Shown piece by piece: positions 43,152 through 51,727 of a DNA stretch of 64,000 nt. The notes beneath the pieces were generated by a model. It searched no databases. It was not told where the DNA came from and saw only the letters and a list, made by a program, of their open reading frames with translations. Numbering within the stretch: position 1 is the first letter of the stretch; each line of letters opens with the position of its first letter. Source of the DNA: an uncultured Candidatus Entotheonella sp. (GTDB lineage Bacteria > Tectomicrobia > Entotheonellia > Entotheonellales > Entotheonellaceae); NCBI GenBank assembly GCA_951828535.1, contig OX639990.1:235300-299299 (forward strand), written 5' to 3'. The position numbers and the translations under genes are program-made.

Positions 43152-45067
43152 CTCTGACTCGCGCGCGCGGAAACATCCGTCTCGGTCAGGAGCTTGCTCG
43201 GGGCGGAGAAGGGACGGTGTTTGCGGTTGAGGGGCAGAAGGATCGGGTAGCCAAGATATATTCGTTGCCGCCCGGTAATGGAAAAGCCCAGAAACTTGTT
43301 GTCATGGCGGAGGCGGCGAGCCCATCGCTTCTGAAGATTGCCGCTTGGCCCGTTGATCTTTTGATCGACAGCGAAAAAAGGCCGCGCGGATTCATCATGC
43401 CACGAGTGGTCGCACGGGACATCCACGAGCTTTACAGCCCCAAAAGCCGATCAGAAGCTTTTCCAGAGGCAGATTTCCGCTTCCTGGTTCACGTTGCAGC
43501 CAATATCGCACGGGCCTTCACAGTCATTCATGCGCAAGGCCATGTTTTGGGGGACGTGAATCATGGCAACCTACTCGTCAGAGCAGACGGGACTGTGATG
43601 CTTATCGACTGTGACTCGTTCCAGATTGGAAGCGGCTCAAGGGTCTTCACCTGTGATGTTGGTGTACCGCTGTTCACAGCGCCGGAGCTTCACGGGCACA
43701 CGTTTCGCGGGCTTGTTCGAACCGCTAATCATGATCGGTTCGGCCTCGCTGTCCTCCTGTTTCATCTTCTCTACCTGGGCCGGCATCCGTTTGCAGGCCG
43801 ATATTCTGGCCCTGGCGACATGCCGATTGAGAAAGCGGTCGGCGAGTACCGCTTCGCCTACGGCCCGAACCGCACTGCGAATGGTATGCAGCGTCCACCG
43901 GGCACGGTTCCTTTGGAGACAATGGGTGAGGTTGTCGCGCAACTTTTCATCCGGGCCTTCGGGCGAGTCGACAGCAACGGAGTACGGCCGGATGCGAAGA
44001 CCTGGGTTGAGGCACTTGAGAAGCTAAAGTCTGGTCTCCAGGTTTGCTCGCAAGCAAGTTGGCATCATTATCCAGGGGGGCTGGCAGCATGCCCGTGGTG
44101 CACGGTTGAATCACAGACAGGCGTGCGCCTGTTCGGGCAACGGATTGCTCTAGTTGGCCCGACTGGAACCCTTGATCTTGCTACCCTTTGGAGAGCCATC
44201 TCGGCTGTCCCGGATCCGGGTGCGGACCCAGTGCTTCCTTCCGAACAGCCATGGCATCCACCGATTGGCGTCATGATGCCAAGCGGTAGCCTGAAAATTT
44301 TCCGCAAGGTGCTCAGTATCGGGCTTGTATGTTCGGGATTGGCAGCGTGTAACGTGCTCGCCGAGTCTGGAGGAATCTTCGCAGTTTTGATTTTCTGCAT
44401 TTTTGCCTGTGCCATATGGCCAAGGGTCTCGGCTGAGAAGCGGGCTGCAGCCGGTAGGGCACATTCGGCAGCGAGAGCAGAATGGGAAGGCGCTTTGGCT
44501 CGGTGGGAGCGTGAGGCATCGCAGCATATCTTCGCTGAGAAGCTAGAGGCTTTGAGAAAGGCGCGTGCGGGCGTGACAGGCCTGCCGAGCGAGCGACATC
44601 GCCGACTAGCGAAGCTGGACGGAACAAGAAAGATGCGTCAGCGGCAGAGATATCTCGATAGGTTTCGTATCGACCGGGCCAATATCCGTGGGATCGGACC
44701 AGATCGAACCGCCATGCTGGCTTCTTACGGTATTGAGACCGCAGGTGATATTAAAAGCCGGCGGCAGATCCTTCAAATACCGGGCTTCGGGGAAGGGCTG
44801 ACCTCTGCGTTGATGCGATGGCGACATGAACACGAACGAAACTTCCGGTTCAATCCGAAAGCTCCAATTGACCAGCGTGAGGTCGACGCCATAGGCCGAG
44901 AGCTTGAAGCAAGGAGACAAAATCTGCTCTTGACGCTGCGACAGGGCCCTGATGATCTGCTGCGGCTCAGCCAGGAGATCAACGCGGCCCAGGCACGCCT
45001 GATGCCAGTACTGGAGAAGGCATGGAACAAACTCAAGATCGCAGAAGCGCGACGCAACGCACTCTGA
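43142..45067 (+). CDS. Serine/threonine kinase with zinc-ribbon, TM and HhH regions (TerY-P triad)
   Basis: The 641-residue protein starts with a protein-kinase domain: glycine loop LGQELARGGEGTVFAV (14-29), catalytic lysine in VAKIYS (K38), HVLGDVNHGNLLV (134-146) with D138 and N143, and LIDCDSF (154-160) in place of the DFG triad. A Cys pair (CPWC, 317-320) suggests a partial zinc ribbon. Two membrane helices follow (near 389-405 and 410-426). A basic coiled coil is followed by a helix-hairpin-helix pair (RGIGPDRTAMLASYG near 516-530 and QIPGFGEGLTSALM near 545-558), which implies DNA binding. Relatives occur with vWA and PP2C proteins. The start overlaps the phosphatase gene by 10 bp. Confidence 0.88.
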   Translation: MQMTLTRARGNIRLGQELARGGEGTVFAVEGQKDRVAKIYSLPPGNGKAQKLVVMAEAASPSLLKIAAWPVDLLIDSEKRPRGFIMPRVVARDIHELYSPKSRSEAFPEADFRFLVHVAANIARAFTVIHAQGHVLGDVNHGNLLVRADGTVMLIDCDSFQIGSGSRVFTCDVGVPLFTAPELHGHTFRGLVRTANHDRFGLAVLLFHLLYLGRHPFAGRYSGPGDMPIEKAVGEYRFAYGPNRTANGMQRPPGTVPLETMGEVVAQLFIRAFGRVDSNGVRPDAKTWVEALEKLKSGLQVCSQASWHHYPGGLAACPWCTVESQTGVRLFGQRIALVGPTGTLDLATLWRAISAVPDPGADPVLPSEQPWHPPIGVMMPSGSLKIFRKVLSIGLVCSGLAACNVLAESGGIFAVLIFCIFACAIWPRVSAEKRAAAGRAHSAARAEWEGALARWEREASQHIFAEKLEALRKARAGVTGLPSERHRRLAKLDGTRKMRQRQRYLDRFRIDRANIRGIGPDRTAMLASYGIETAGDIKSRRQILQIPGFGEGLTSALMRWRHEHERNFRFNPKAPIDQREVDAIGRELEARRQNLLLTLRQGPDDLLRLSQEINAAQARLMPVLEKAWNKLKIAEARRNAL

Positions 45068-45072
45068 GGTGA

Positions 45073-45144
45073 GAGGATGAATTGAAGACCGGCACCTTGC
45101 ACGCCATGCTGGCCCAGCTTGGCTTGACGCGCGCCGACCTGTAG
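45073..45144 (+). pseudogene. hicA toxin, C-terminal remnant
   Basis: A stop-free run of 23 codons (EDELKTGTLHAMLAQLGL, then TRADL and a stop) matches the C-terminal end of HicA mRNA interferases, in which K.GTL..IL.QAGL is the last helix. The catalytic double-stranded RNA-binding core is missing and an in-frame stop precedes this run. It sits 12 bp upstream of hicB, the usual order for a hicAB module, so a HicA gene was probably deleted to this stub when the kinase triad or another element arrived. Confidence 0.6.
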
Positions 45145-45156
45145 GAGGCACGATCG

Positions 45157-45600
45157 ATGCGCAGTTTCGTTTATCCCGCCGTGCTCACGCCGGACGACCA
45201 AGATGGCGGATTTGTGGTCACTTTTCCCGACGTTCCAGAAGCCATCACCCAAGGTGGCGACGTGTCCGACGCCTTGCAACAGGCGGCTGACTGCCTGGAG
45301 GAGGCCATCGCGGGTCGTATCCGGCGCCAGGCGTGTCTTCCCGAAGTGTCACCGGAACGGCCGAACTGCTATCCGGTCCCATTGCCCGCGCAAACTGCCG
45401 CCAAAGCGGCGCTGTATCTGGCCATCCGGCAGACGGGCATGAGACCGGGTGAAATCGCTTTACAGTTGCGTTGCGATGAAAAGGAAATGCGTCGGCTACT
45501 GGACCCGCGCCATGCGTCCAAATTGTCACGTCTGGAGGCGGCTCTGGCGGCTTTAGGCCAGCAGCTGGTGGTTGACGTGCAGGCCAGCGGCGGTGACTGA
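45157..45600 (+). CDS. hicB: HicB-type antitoxin
   Basis: The 147-residue protein has the HicB RNase-H-like N-terminus (FVYPAVLTPDDQDGGFVVTFPDVPEAITQG near 4-33 in parts) and the DALQQAADCLEEAI helix near 38-51, followed by a C-terminal DNA-binding region (MRPGEIALQLRCDEKEMRRLL near 89-109 in parts) of the HTH type typical of longer HicB antitoxins. It is preceded by GTAGGAGGC, a good ribosome-binding site. Its partner toxin is reduced to a short remnant, so this is an antitoxin without a functional adjacent toxin. Confidence 0.85.
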   Translation: MRSFVYPAVLTPDDQDGGFVVTFPDVPEAITQGGDVSDALQQAADCLEEAIAGRIRRQACLPEVSPERPNCYPVPLPAQTAAKAALYLAIRQTGMRPGEIALQLRCDEKEMRRLLDPRHASKLSRLEAALAALGQQLVVDVQASGGD

Positions 45601-45733
45601 AGGGAACTGCCGGACAGTTGAGGAATACAGCCCCGCATTCCTGAGTTTCCATGTTGGACCCGGAAAAACAAACCCGCCAGCAGCCCTGACAGCGCGTCCA
45701 GAGGCTGTTGGTATCGCAAATGGAACCCACACC

Positions 45734-46294
45734 ATGAAACGATGTTTCGTTATCGCACTGATCGCCGGGTTGCTCGTTCTCGGCGTCCTATTTCCGCACC
45801 GCGCCGCTGCCGACGACGAGGCAGACTACGAAGCTCTGAACCTCTTCCTCTTTCCCGAATCCATCCCTCTGCCGGACGTCAGCTTGCCGGACGTGGACGG
45901 CAAGCCGGTGCCCCTGCTGTCGTTCCGCGACCGCGTGCTCATCCTCAATTTCTGGACCACCTGGTGCCACTATTGCGAGCGGGAGCGCGCCGCTCTTGAG
46001 GCGCTGTACAAAAGGTACAAAGGGGATGGACTGGCGGTTTTGGCGGTGAATATGGGCGAAACAGCGGAGCAGGTGAGGGTTTACGTCGCCAAGCACGGCC
46101 TCAGTTTTCCGCACGTCATGGACCCTGAGGCGAGGGCCGAGGAGGCGTTTGGCATTCAGGCGACGCCGACGAATTTCCTGATCGACCGCCGCGGTCACGT
46201 GGTGGCGGGCGGCATGGGGTACCGTGACTGGACTGGGCCGCAGGCGTATCGGCTCATTGAACGTCTCTTGGCGGCCGGAGTCGAAAGCCGCTGA
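45734..46294 (+). CDS. TlpA-like secreted thioredoxin with CHYC active site
   Basis: The 186-residue protein has a signal peptide (CFVIALIAGLLVLGVLF near residues 4-20) and a thioredoxin fold: LILNFWTTWCHYCERERAAL near 73-92, LAVLAVNMGETAEQV near 105-119 and GIQATPTNFLIDRRG near 146-160 with the cis-proline. The active-site dipeptide is His-Tyr (C-H-Y-C) rather than the Pro-Pro of the TlpA at 34392, which should change its redox potential. Its 3' neighbour is msrP after 15 bp. A thiol partner for MsrP or a general periplasmic reductase is possible; no evidence decides. Confidence 0.83.
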   Translation: MKRCFVIALIAGLLVLGVLFPHRAAADDEADYEALNLFLFPESIPLPDVSLPDVDGKPVPLLSFRDRVLILNFWTTWCHYCERERAALEALYKRYKGDGLAVLAVNMGETAEQVRVYVAKHGLSFPHVMDPEARAEEAFGIQATPTNFLIDRRGHVVAGGMGYRDWTGPQAYRLIERLLAAGVESR

Positions 46295-46309
46295 CAAGGA
46301 GGATGACGC

Positions 46310-47281
46310 ATGCATTACCATCGTAAACCCGGTTGGTTGATTCCCGAGAGCAAAGCCACACCCGAATCGGTGTTCATGCAGCGCCGCAAATTCCTGGCCG
46401 GCAGCGCCGCGATGGCGGCCGGCGGCATCCTCGGCGCGGCGGGCGGCATCGGTTGCGCCGCGGAGGATGACACGGACAAAACCCTCGACTTGTATCCGGC
46501 GCAACGCAACCCGGAGTTCACGCTCGACCGTCCGCTGACGGAGGAAGAGGTCGCCGCCGCCTACAACAACTTCTACGAGTTCGGCCCCGTCAAGACCATC
46601 TCGCGCCTGGCGCAGCGCCTGACAATCCGCCCCTGGCAGGTGGAAGTCGGCGGCTTGGTCAACAACCCGCAGACGTTCGACATCGATGACCTCATCCGCG
46701 CCATGCCGCTTGAAGAACGACTGTACCGCCTGCGCTGCGTCGAGGCCTGGGCCATGGCGGTGCCGTGGACCGGGTTCCCGTTCTCGGCTCTGATCAAAAA
46801 GGTGCAGCCCAGCCTGCAAGCCCGCTACGTGAAGCTGACGACGTTCCTGCATCGGACGGTGGCCCTGAATCAATTGCGCGTCTGGTATCCCTGGCCCTAC
46901 GAAGAAGGGCTGACCATCGAGGAGGCCATGAACGAGCTCACCCTGCTGGTGACGGGGGTGTACGGGCATCCGTTGCCCAAGCAGCACGGCGCCCCGCTGC
47001 GGCTCATCACGCCGTGGAAGTACGGCTTCAAGAGCATCAAATCGATCGTTTCCATCGAGTTCGTCAAGGAGCGGCCGGTCAGCTTCTGGGAAACCCTGGC
47101 GCCGAAGGAATACGGCTTCTGGGCCAACGTCAACCCGGCGGTTGCGCACCCGCGCTGGGCGCAATCCACCGAGCGCATGCTGGGCACGGACGAGAAGTAC
47201 GACACGGTGATTTTCAACGGCTACGGCCAGTGGGTCGCGGGGATGTATCCCACCCTGCGTGAACGGGAGTATTTTTTCTAG
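46310..47281 (+). CDS. msrP: Protein-methionine-sulfoxide reductase catalytic subunit MsrP (YedY)
   Basis: The 323-residue periplasmic molybdoenzyme reduces methionine sulfoxide in proteins. It has a Tat signal (QRRKFLAGSAAMAAGG near 23-38), the sulfite-oxidase-fold core, WQVEVGGLVNNPQTFDIDDLI near 104-124 in parts, the Mo-ligating cysteine in YRLRCVEAWAM near 140-150 and WKYGFKSIKSIVSIEFV near 240-256. Length and motifs agree with YedY/MsrP. The heme-b membrane partner MsrQ is not adjacent, though it is usually encoded next to it; a TlpA-like protein is instead. The Mo-MPT cofactor could be supplied through moeA at 2.4 kb. A good AAGGAGGATGACGC ribosome-binding site precedes the ATG. Confidence 0.92.
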   Translation: MHYHRKPGWLIPESKATPESVFMQRRKFLAGSAAMAAGGILGAAGGIGCAAEDDTDKTLDLYPAQRNPEFTLDRPLTEEEVAAAYNNFYEFGPVKTISRLAQRLTIRPWQVEVGGLVNNPQTFDIDDLIRAMPLEERLYRLRCVEAWAMAVPWTGFPFSALIKKVQPSLQARYVKLTTFLHRTVALNQLRVWYPWPYEEGLTIEEAMNELTLLVTGVYGHPLPKQHGAPLRLITPWKYGFKSIKSIVSIEFVKERPVSFWETLAPKEYGFWANVNPAVAHPRWAQSTERMLGTDEKYDTVIFNGYGQWVAGMYPTLREREYFF

Positions 47282-47315
47282 CCGCGGGCGTACCCGTGGA
47301 GCAGGGGAGCGGAGC

Positions 47316-48074
47316 ATGGGCAAATTGGACGGCAAGGTGGCACTGATCAGTGGCGGCGCGCGCGGTCAAGGCGCCGCGGAGGCCAGAACGTTCGCCCGAG
47401 AGGGCGCCAAGGTGGTGTTCGGCGATGTGGCCGACGACGACGGCCTGAAGCTGGAAGCCGAATTGCTGGCTGGCGGGTTGGCGGCGGCCTACGTGCACCT
47501 GGACGTGTCGAGCGAGGCCGACTGGCGGCAGGCCGTCGAGGAGACGGTGCGGCGGTTCGACAAGCTGGACATTCTGGTGAACAACGCCGCCATTACTATC
47601 CCGCGGGTGCCGATCGAGGTGCGTTCGGAGGCGGAATGGGACCGGGTCATGGCGGTGAACGCCAAGGGGGTGTTTCTGGGCACCAAGCACGCCATCCCGC
47701 AGATGCGCAAGGCGGGCGGCGGTTCCATCGTGAATATCTCGTCCGTCGCCGGCATCGGTCAGTCGGCGCACCAGGAGCCGGCTTACGCGGCCAGCAAGGC
47801 GGCGGTGCGCATCTTCAGCAAGGTGACGGCCAGCCAGTGCGCCCAGGACAACATCCGCTGTAACTCGGTGCACCCCGGGCCGGTCGATACCGCCATGCTG
47901 CACAACGCCATGCCCGACCCGGAGGTGCTGCGAGAGCGCCTGCAACGGGTGCCGCTGCGCCGCATGGCGTTGGTGGATGAGATCGTTGCCGGCGTGCTGT
48001 TCCTGGCCTCGGACGACGCGTCGTACGTGACGGGTAGTGAACTCGTGATTGACGGCGGCGCCTTGGCGCAATAG
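47316..48074 (+). CDS. Short-chain dehydrogenase/reductase (paralogue of 10262)
   Basis: The 252-residue NAD(P)-dependent oxidoreductase begins LDGKVALISGGARGQGAAEA near residues 4-23, nearly the same as the SDR at 10262. It has NNAAIT near 88-93, ISSVAGIGQS near 141-150 with catalytic serine, and YAASKAAVR near 157-165 with Tyr and Lys. HPGPVDTAM near 187-195 and FLASDDASYVTGSELVIDG near 228-246 complete the classical family. The ATG at 47316 has a GGGGAGCGGAG site. It follows msrP by 34 bp on the same strand. Substrate unknown; the pair may reflect lineage-specific expansion. Confidence 0.88.
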   Translation: MGKLDGKVALISGGARGQGAAEARTFAREGAKVVFGDVADDDGLKLEAELLAGGLAAAYVHLDVSSEADWRQAVEETVRRFDKLDILVNNAAITIPRVPIEVRSEAEWDRVMAVNAKGVFLGTKHAIPQMRKAGGGSIVNISSVAGIGQSAHQEPAYAASKAAVRIFSKVTASQCAQDNIRCNSVHPGPVDTAMLHNAMPDPEVLRERLQRVPLRRMALVDEIVAGVLFLASDDASYVTGSELVIDGGALAQ

Positions 48075-48146
48075 TCAGGAAATATCAATTCAGTGGGGAT
48101 GATGACTCCCGCCCCTGCAAAAACCATCCGAAATCCGTTTATTCAT

Positions 48147-50714
48147 TCAACCCGCCAATGCTGCCCCGAGGCGATCCGCTTCCCGCTCACGCAGCGCCAC
48201 GTTCACCTGCAAACGCTCCACATGCTGCCGCAACGTCAATTCACCCTGCGGTACCTCGTGGCTGGCGAAAAACGCCGTCACCTCGGCGGCGACGTCAGGC
48301 ACGGACAGGGTTTTGACGCCGTCCAGCATGCGCACGATGGCGTTGCTCGGATACGCCTCCAGCATGGCATCCCAGTTGTCGCGCACGAAGCGCCACGCCT
48401 GCCCGCCACAGCGTCGGTTGCGCAGGCATTGCGCGACCAGGTATGGGGCGTCCTGGGTGCGCACGGTGCCGTCGAGGCTCATATCCAGCGTCGTGATCAT
48501 TTGGTCCGTACCGGGGAACGACGCCAGCAGGTTCTGGTAGCGCCGCACTTCCTGCGGCGTGGCGCCGCTCTTGAAGCGCTCGACAAACACGCCGTAATCG
48601 TCCTCGCTGCCGCAGCAGGCCACCGCTGATGCCGCCGCCGCGGCGATGTTGGGCTCCACACTGCTGCTGTCCTTCAGATAGCGGCCGTGCAAGTCGCGAC
48701 ACTGCTCCTGCGCGGCGGCATCGCTGGCCGTCACCGCCAGCGAACGGATGATCAGCCCCCGCAGCTCCAGGGTGCGCGAGGTGTCGTCCGGTTTCGGCGT
48801 CCATCCCAGCCGCTCTAGCACCGGGGTATACAGATCGCGCAGCACCGCTTGGTAGCGCGATGCCGCCTCCCCGTCCAACAGCCGGCTCAACTGTTCCAGA
48901 CAGCCGCACAGCAGAGTCCACACGTCGAGGTCGCTTTCGTCCCGCAGTCCCTGCGCCAGGGCGAGGAAATCGGCCGCCGCGTTGCTCCCCGCGAGCACCA
49001 ACGCCCAGGTGTCGTCCACCAGCGTGTAGCGTTCGATGGCGGTATAGTGCAGCAGCATGATGGGGCGCAGTTGTTTTAGCAGGTCCGGGGCGTACCGCAC
49101 CCGGTAGAAGCCGTGCCCGCCGGCGTTGACCACCATCCAATCGACGGGATGGCCGAAGTCGATCTCCAACGATGACGATTCCAGCAACTCCCGCCGCTCC
49201 GTCACCTGGCCGCCGTGCCCGTAACGCAGCGTCACGGGGATCGACCACACGGAGTCGTTCCCGTTGCTCAACGGTGTGAAGCTGAAGCGTTGCTGGCTGA
49301 GGGTAAACTTGCCCGCCGCATCGCCGGCGACCGACAGCAGTGGGAAGCCGCGCTGGTAAATCCACGAATCCATGACGCGGCGGGCTGGTTTGCCGGTTAC
49401 CTCCTCGATGGCGTCCCACAGGTCGTTGGTCTCGGTATTGCCGTATTGATGCTTTCGCAGGTAGTGCCGGATGCCATCGCGGAACGGCGTTGTGTCGAGA
49501 TCCTGCTCCAGCATGCGCAGCACCGAGCCGCCCTTTTCGTAGGTGAGCAGGTCGAACATGCCGTCGGCGTCTTTGGGGGACTGCACCGGGTACTCGATCG
49601 GTCGGGTGTGGTGCAGCGAATCCACGTCGAACGCCGCCGAGCGCTCCAGGCCGAACTGCACCCAGCGTTGCCATTGCGCGTCGAAGGCGTCCACCGCCAT
49701 GGTGCCCATGAAGGTGGCGAAGGCTTCGTTCAGCCAAATGCCATTCCACCAGCGCATGGTGACCAGATCGCCGAACCACATGTGGGCGATTTCGTGGGCG
49801 ATGACGTCCGCCACGCGCACCCGCTCCGGCTGCGTCACCTGCTGCGGATCGAGGAGCAGCAAGACCTCGCGGAAGGTCACGCAGCCGAGGTTTTCCATGG
49901 CGCCGAAAGCGAAGTCGGGGATGGCTACGAGGTCCAGCTTCTGGCCGGGGTAGGGGATGTCGTAATACGCCGCGAAATGGCGCAGGGAGAAGGCGCCGAC
50001 CTCCAGCCCGAACGCCGTCAGGTGCCCCTTGCCGATGGGGTGCACGATGCGCAGCGGCACGCCGTCCACGTCCACCGCTTCGGTGGCCTCGAACGGGCCG
50101 ACGATGAAGGCCACGAGGTAGGTTGACATTTTCATCGTGTCGTCGAAGGACACCAGGCGCCAGCCGTTGCCGGCAGGGGTTTCGGACACGATAGGGGCGT
50201 TGGAGACGGCGTACAGGTCGTCCGGCACGATCAGGGTGACGCCGAAAACGGCCTTGAAATCCGGCTCGTCGAAGCACGGAAAGGCGCGGCGGGCGTCGGT
50301 GCTTTCGAACTGTGTGGTGGCGATGAGGTGCTCGTTGCCGTCGTCGTCCTTGAAGGTGGAACGGTAGAACCCGTGCAGCTTGTCGTTAAGGATGCCCTCG
50401 AAGCCCAGCATCAGACGATAGCCGCCGGGCGGCAGGGCGGCGCCGAGCCCCAGCCGCAACCGTTCCTGATCTGCCAGCAACTCTGCTTCGGGGCTGCACA
50501 CGTGGTTGCCGTCGTTGTCCTCCAGGGTGGTGGAGATGATTTCCAGCTCGGCGGCGTTCAGCCAGATGGCGTCAGTGGCTTCAACTACCTCGAGGGCAAT
50601 GATAACCGAGCCGGTAAAGGTCGCCGTTTGCAGGTCGGGCTGCAGGGTGAGGTCGTAACGCGACGGTATGGCGTTGCGGGGTAGGTGGTACGGATCCATG
50701 TGTTCTTCGGCCAT
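48147..50714 (-). CDS. M1-family aminopeptidase (aminopeptidase N-like)
   Basis: The 855-residue zinc exopeptidase has the M1 hallmarks: the exopeptidase loop FGAMENLGCVTF near residues 265-276 and the zinc motif HEIAHMWFGDLV near 303-314, with the third ligand glutamate in NEAFATF 18 residues later, exactly the HExxH-x18-E spacing. The N-terminal beta domain is typical of eukaryotic-like puromycin-sensitive and actinobacterial members rather than E. coli PepN. A C-terminal ERAP1-like helical domain extends to the end. There is no signal peptide, so it is probably cytoplasmic. The ATG at 50714 has AAGGAAT upstream. Two ATG codons five apart are both possible. Confidence 0.93.
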   Translation of the reverse strand: MAEEHMDPYHLPRNAIPSRYDLTLQPDLQTATFTGSVIIALEVVEATDAIWLNAAELEIISTTLEDNDGNHVCSPEAELLADQERLRLGLGAALPPGGYRLMLGFEGILNDKLHGFYRSTFKDDDGNEHLIATTQFESTDARRAFPCFDEPDFKAVFGVTLIVPDDLYAVSNAPIVSETPAGNGWRLVSFDDTMKMSTYLVAFIVGPFEATEAVDVDGVPLRIVHPIGKGHLTAFGLEVGAFSLRHFAAYYDIPYPGQKLDLVAIPDFAFGAMENLGCVTFREVLLLLDPQQVTQPERVRVADVIAHEIAHMWFGDLVTMRWWNGIWLNEAFATFMGTMAVDAFDAQWQRWVQFGLERSAAFDVDSLHHTRPIEYPVQSPKDADGMFDLLTYEKGGSVLRMLEQDLDTTPFRDGIRHYLRKHQYGNTETNDLWDAIEEVTGKPARRVMDSWIYQRGFPLLSVAGDAAGKFTLSQQRFSFTPLSNGNDSVWSIPVTLRYGHGGQVTERRELLESSSLEIDFGHPVDWMVVNAGGHGFYRVRYAPDLLKQLRPIMLLHYTAIERYTLVDDTWALVLAGSNAAADFLALAQGLRDESDLDVWTLLCGCLEQLSRLLDGEAASRYQAVLRDLYTPVLERLGWTPKPDDTSRTLELRGLIIRSLAVTASDAAAQEQCRDLHGRYLKDSSSVEPNIAAAAASAVACCGSEDDYGVFVERFKSGATPQEVRRYQNLLASFPGTDQMITTLDMSLDGTVRTQDAPYLVAQCLRNRRCGGQAWRFVRDNWDAMLEAYPSNAIVRMLDGVKTLSVPDVAAEVTAFFASHEVPQGELTLRQHVERLQVNVALREREADRLGAALAG

Positions 50715-50839
50715 GCCCGAATTCCTTTCAGTGATGGGTGCTACTCAGAAGTTTTTTCCAAATTCTCTGTCCTACCGTGTCGTGCTTCCCATAAGTATTT
50801 CTTCGATCAGCGCCGCCGACCCGGCCAAAACGCTGGAAC

Positions 50840-51637
50840 TTAGAACGCGTAGCGTAAGGATACGGTCAGTCCGTGGCTTTTCAAATCGCCTCTCGTGGGG
50901 GCGATCGGCAGATCCACTTCTGGCAAATTACAGCTTGCGACGCGACAGAATTTCCGGCCGGTACCACTGGCGGTTTCGATGCCGCCGTGGTCCGTATAGC
51001 GCCACGCAACATCGACCGTCCATCTCGTTAACGATACGGCAAGACCTGCCGTCAGCATCCAAGAGAAACTTATGTGGTGGCCGCCCGGAACTATCGTAGA
51101 CGTGTCGGGAAAGTTCATGCGGGATTCGCCCATGTCGATACGAGACAACCCGCCGCCGACCCCGATAAACGGGTTGATGGGGGTATACCGAAGCAAGGCG
51201 AATCCGGGGAGGGGCACATCCAGGTATGTGGCCAGCATGCCCGACAAAACAGACAATTCAGCGGAAACATCCTGCCTGTCTGCCAGGTCTGGGCCGGAAA
51301 AATTGGCGTGTCCCTCGAAGGCGAAGTCCGATCGGTACTGAACGGCGGCTTCGAGCCGTAGAGCGGGGAGAACGGCATAACCGAGTCCCAGTTCCAGCCC
51401 GGTTATTGTGTCAAAGTCTCCGAATGAGCTCAGGGGGTCGCCGTCGATACCGGCCCCGCAGCCATAGAGATGCTCCGACGATGAACAATCCTCGTCCTGG
51501 AATCGTGTGTCTTTGGCCCGGTCAAGCATAATCCCGGCCTTGATGTAGGTCTGTGGGAACGCCGAATCGGGGATGCACGGCCCAACGACTAACGCCAAAA
51601 GCACCATCCAAAGCCATGTTGGCCGGGAAGATGTCAT
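50840..51637 (-). CDS. Outer-membrane beta-barrel protein, unknown function
   Basis: The 265-residue protein has a signal peptide (LWMVLLALVVGPCIPDSAFP near 9-28), then amphipathic strands such as GLELGLGYAVLPALRLEAAVQYR near 80-102 in parts, INPFIGVGGGLSRIDMGE near 153-170 and WTVDVAWRYTDHGG near 203-216, and ends with SLRYAF, a C-terminal aromatic outer-membrane signal. The pattern is that of an eight-stranded OmpA/OmpW-like barrel. Two cysteine pairs (DCSSSEHLYGC near 50-60 and CRVASC near 228-233) may form disulfides. It is in reverse orientation to the phosphate porin and has no obvious partner gene. Confidence 0.72.
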   Translation of the reverse strand: MTSSRPTWLWMVLLALVVGPCIPDSAFPQTYIKAGIMLDRAKDTRFQDEDCSSSEHLYGCGAGIDGDPLSSFGDFDTITGLELGLGYAVLPALRLEAAVQYRSDFAFEGHANFSGPDLADRQDVSAELSVLSGMLATYLDVPLPGFALLRYTPINPFIGVGGGLSRIDMGESRMNFPDTSTIVPGGHHISFSWMLTAGLAVSLTRWTVDVAWRYTDHGGIETASGTGRKFCRVASCNLPEVDLPIAPTRGDLKSHGLTVSLRYAF

Positions 51638-51680
51638 CGCTTTCTCCGCTGCCGGCCGCCCGGCTACCGAGGTGGTATAG

Positions 51681-51706
51681 GTCGGATTAGCGCAACGTCA
51701 TCCGAC
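51681..51706. repeat. REP-like palindrome, GTCGGATTA type
   Basis: GTCGGATTAGCG...TCATCCGAC, a slightly diverged copy of the palindromes at 34267 and 56467, in the 90-bp gap between the beta-barrel and exonuclease genes. Confidence 0.65.
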
Positions 51707-51727
51707 ATCCCCGTTGATCTGTCAGAA

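Noticed and set aside
48295-50277. A 660-codon frame overlapping the M1 aminopeptidase on the same strand
   Set aside because: The aminopeptidase frame has GAMEN and HExxH-x18-E motifs; the other frame is Arg/Ala/Pro-rich and has no domain.
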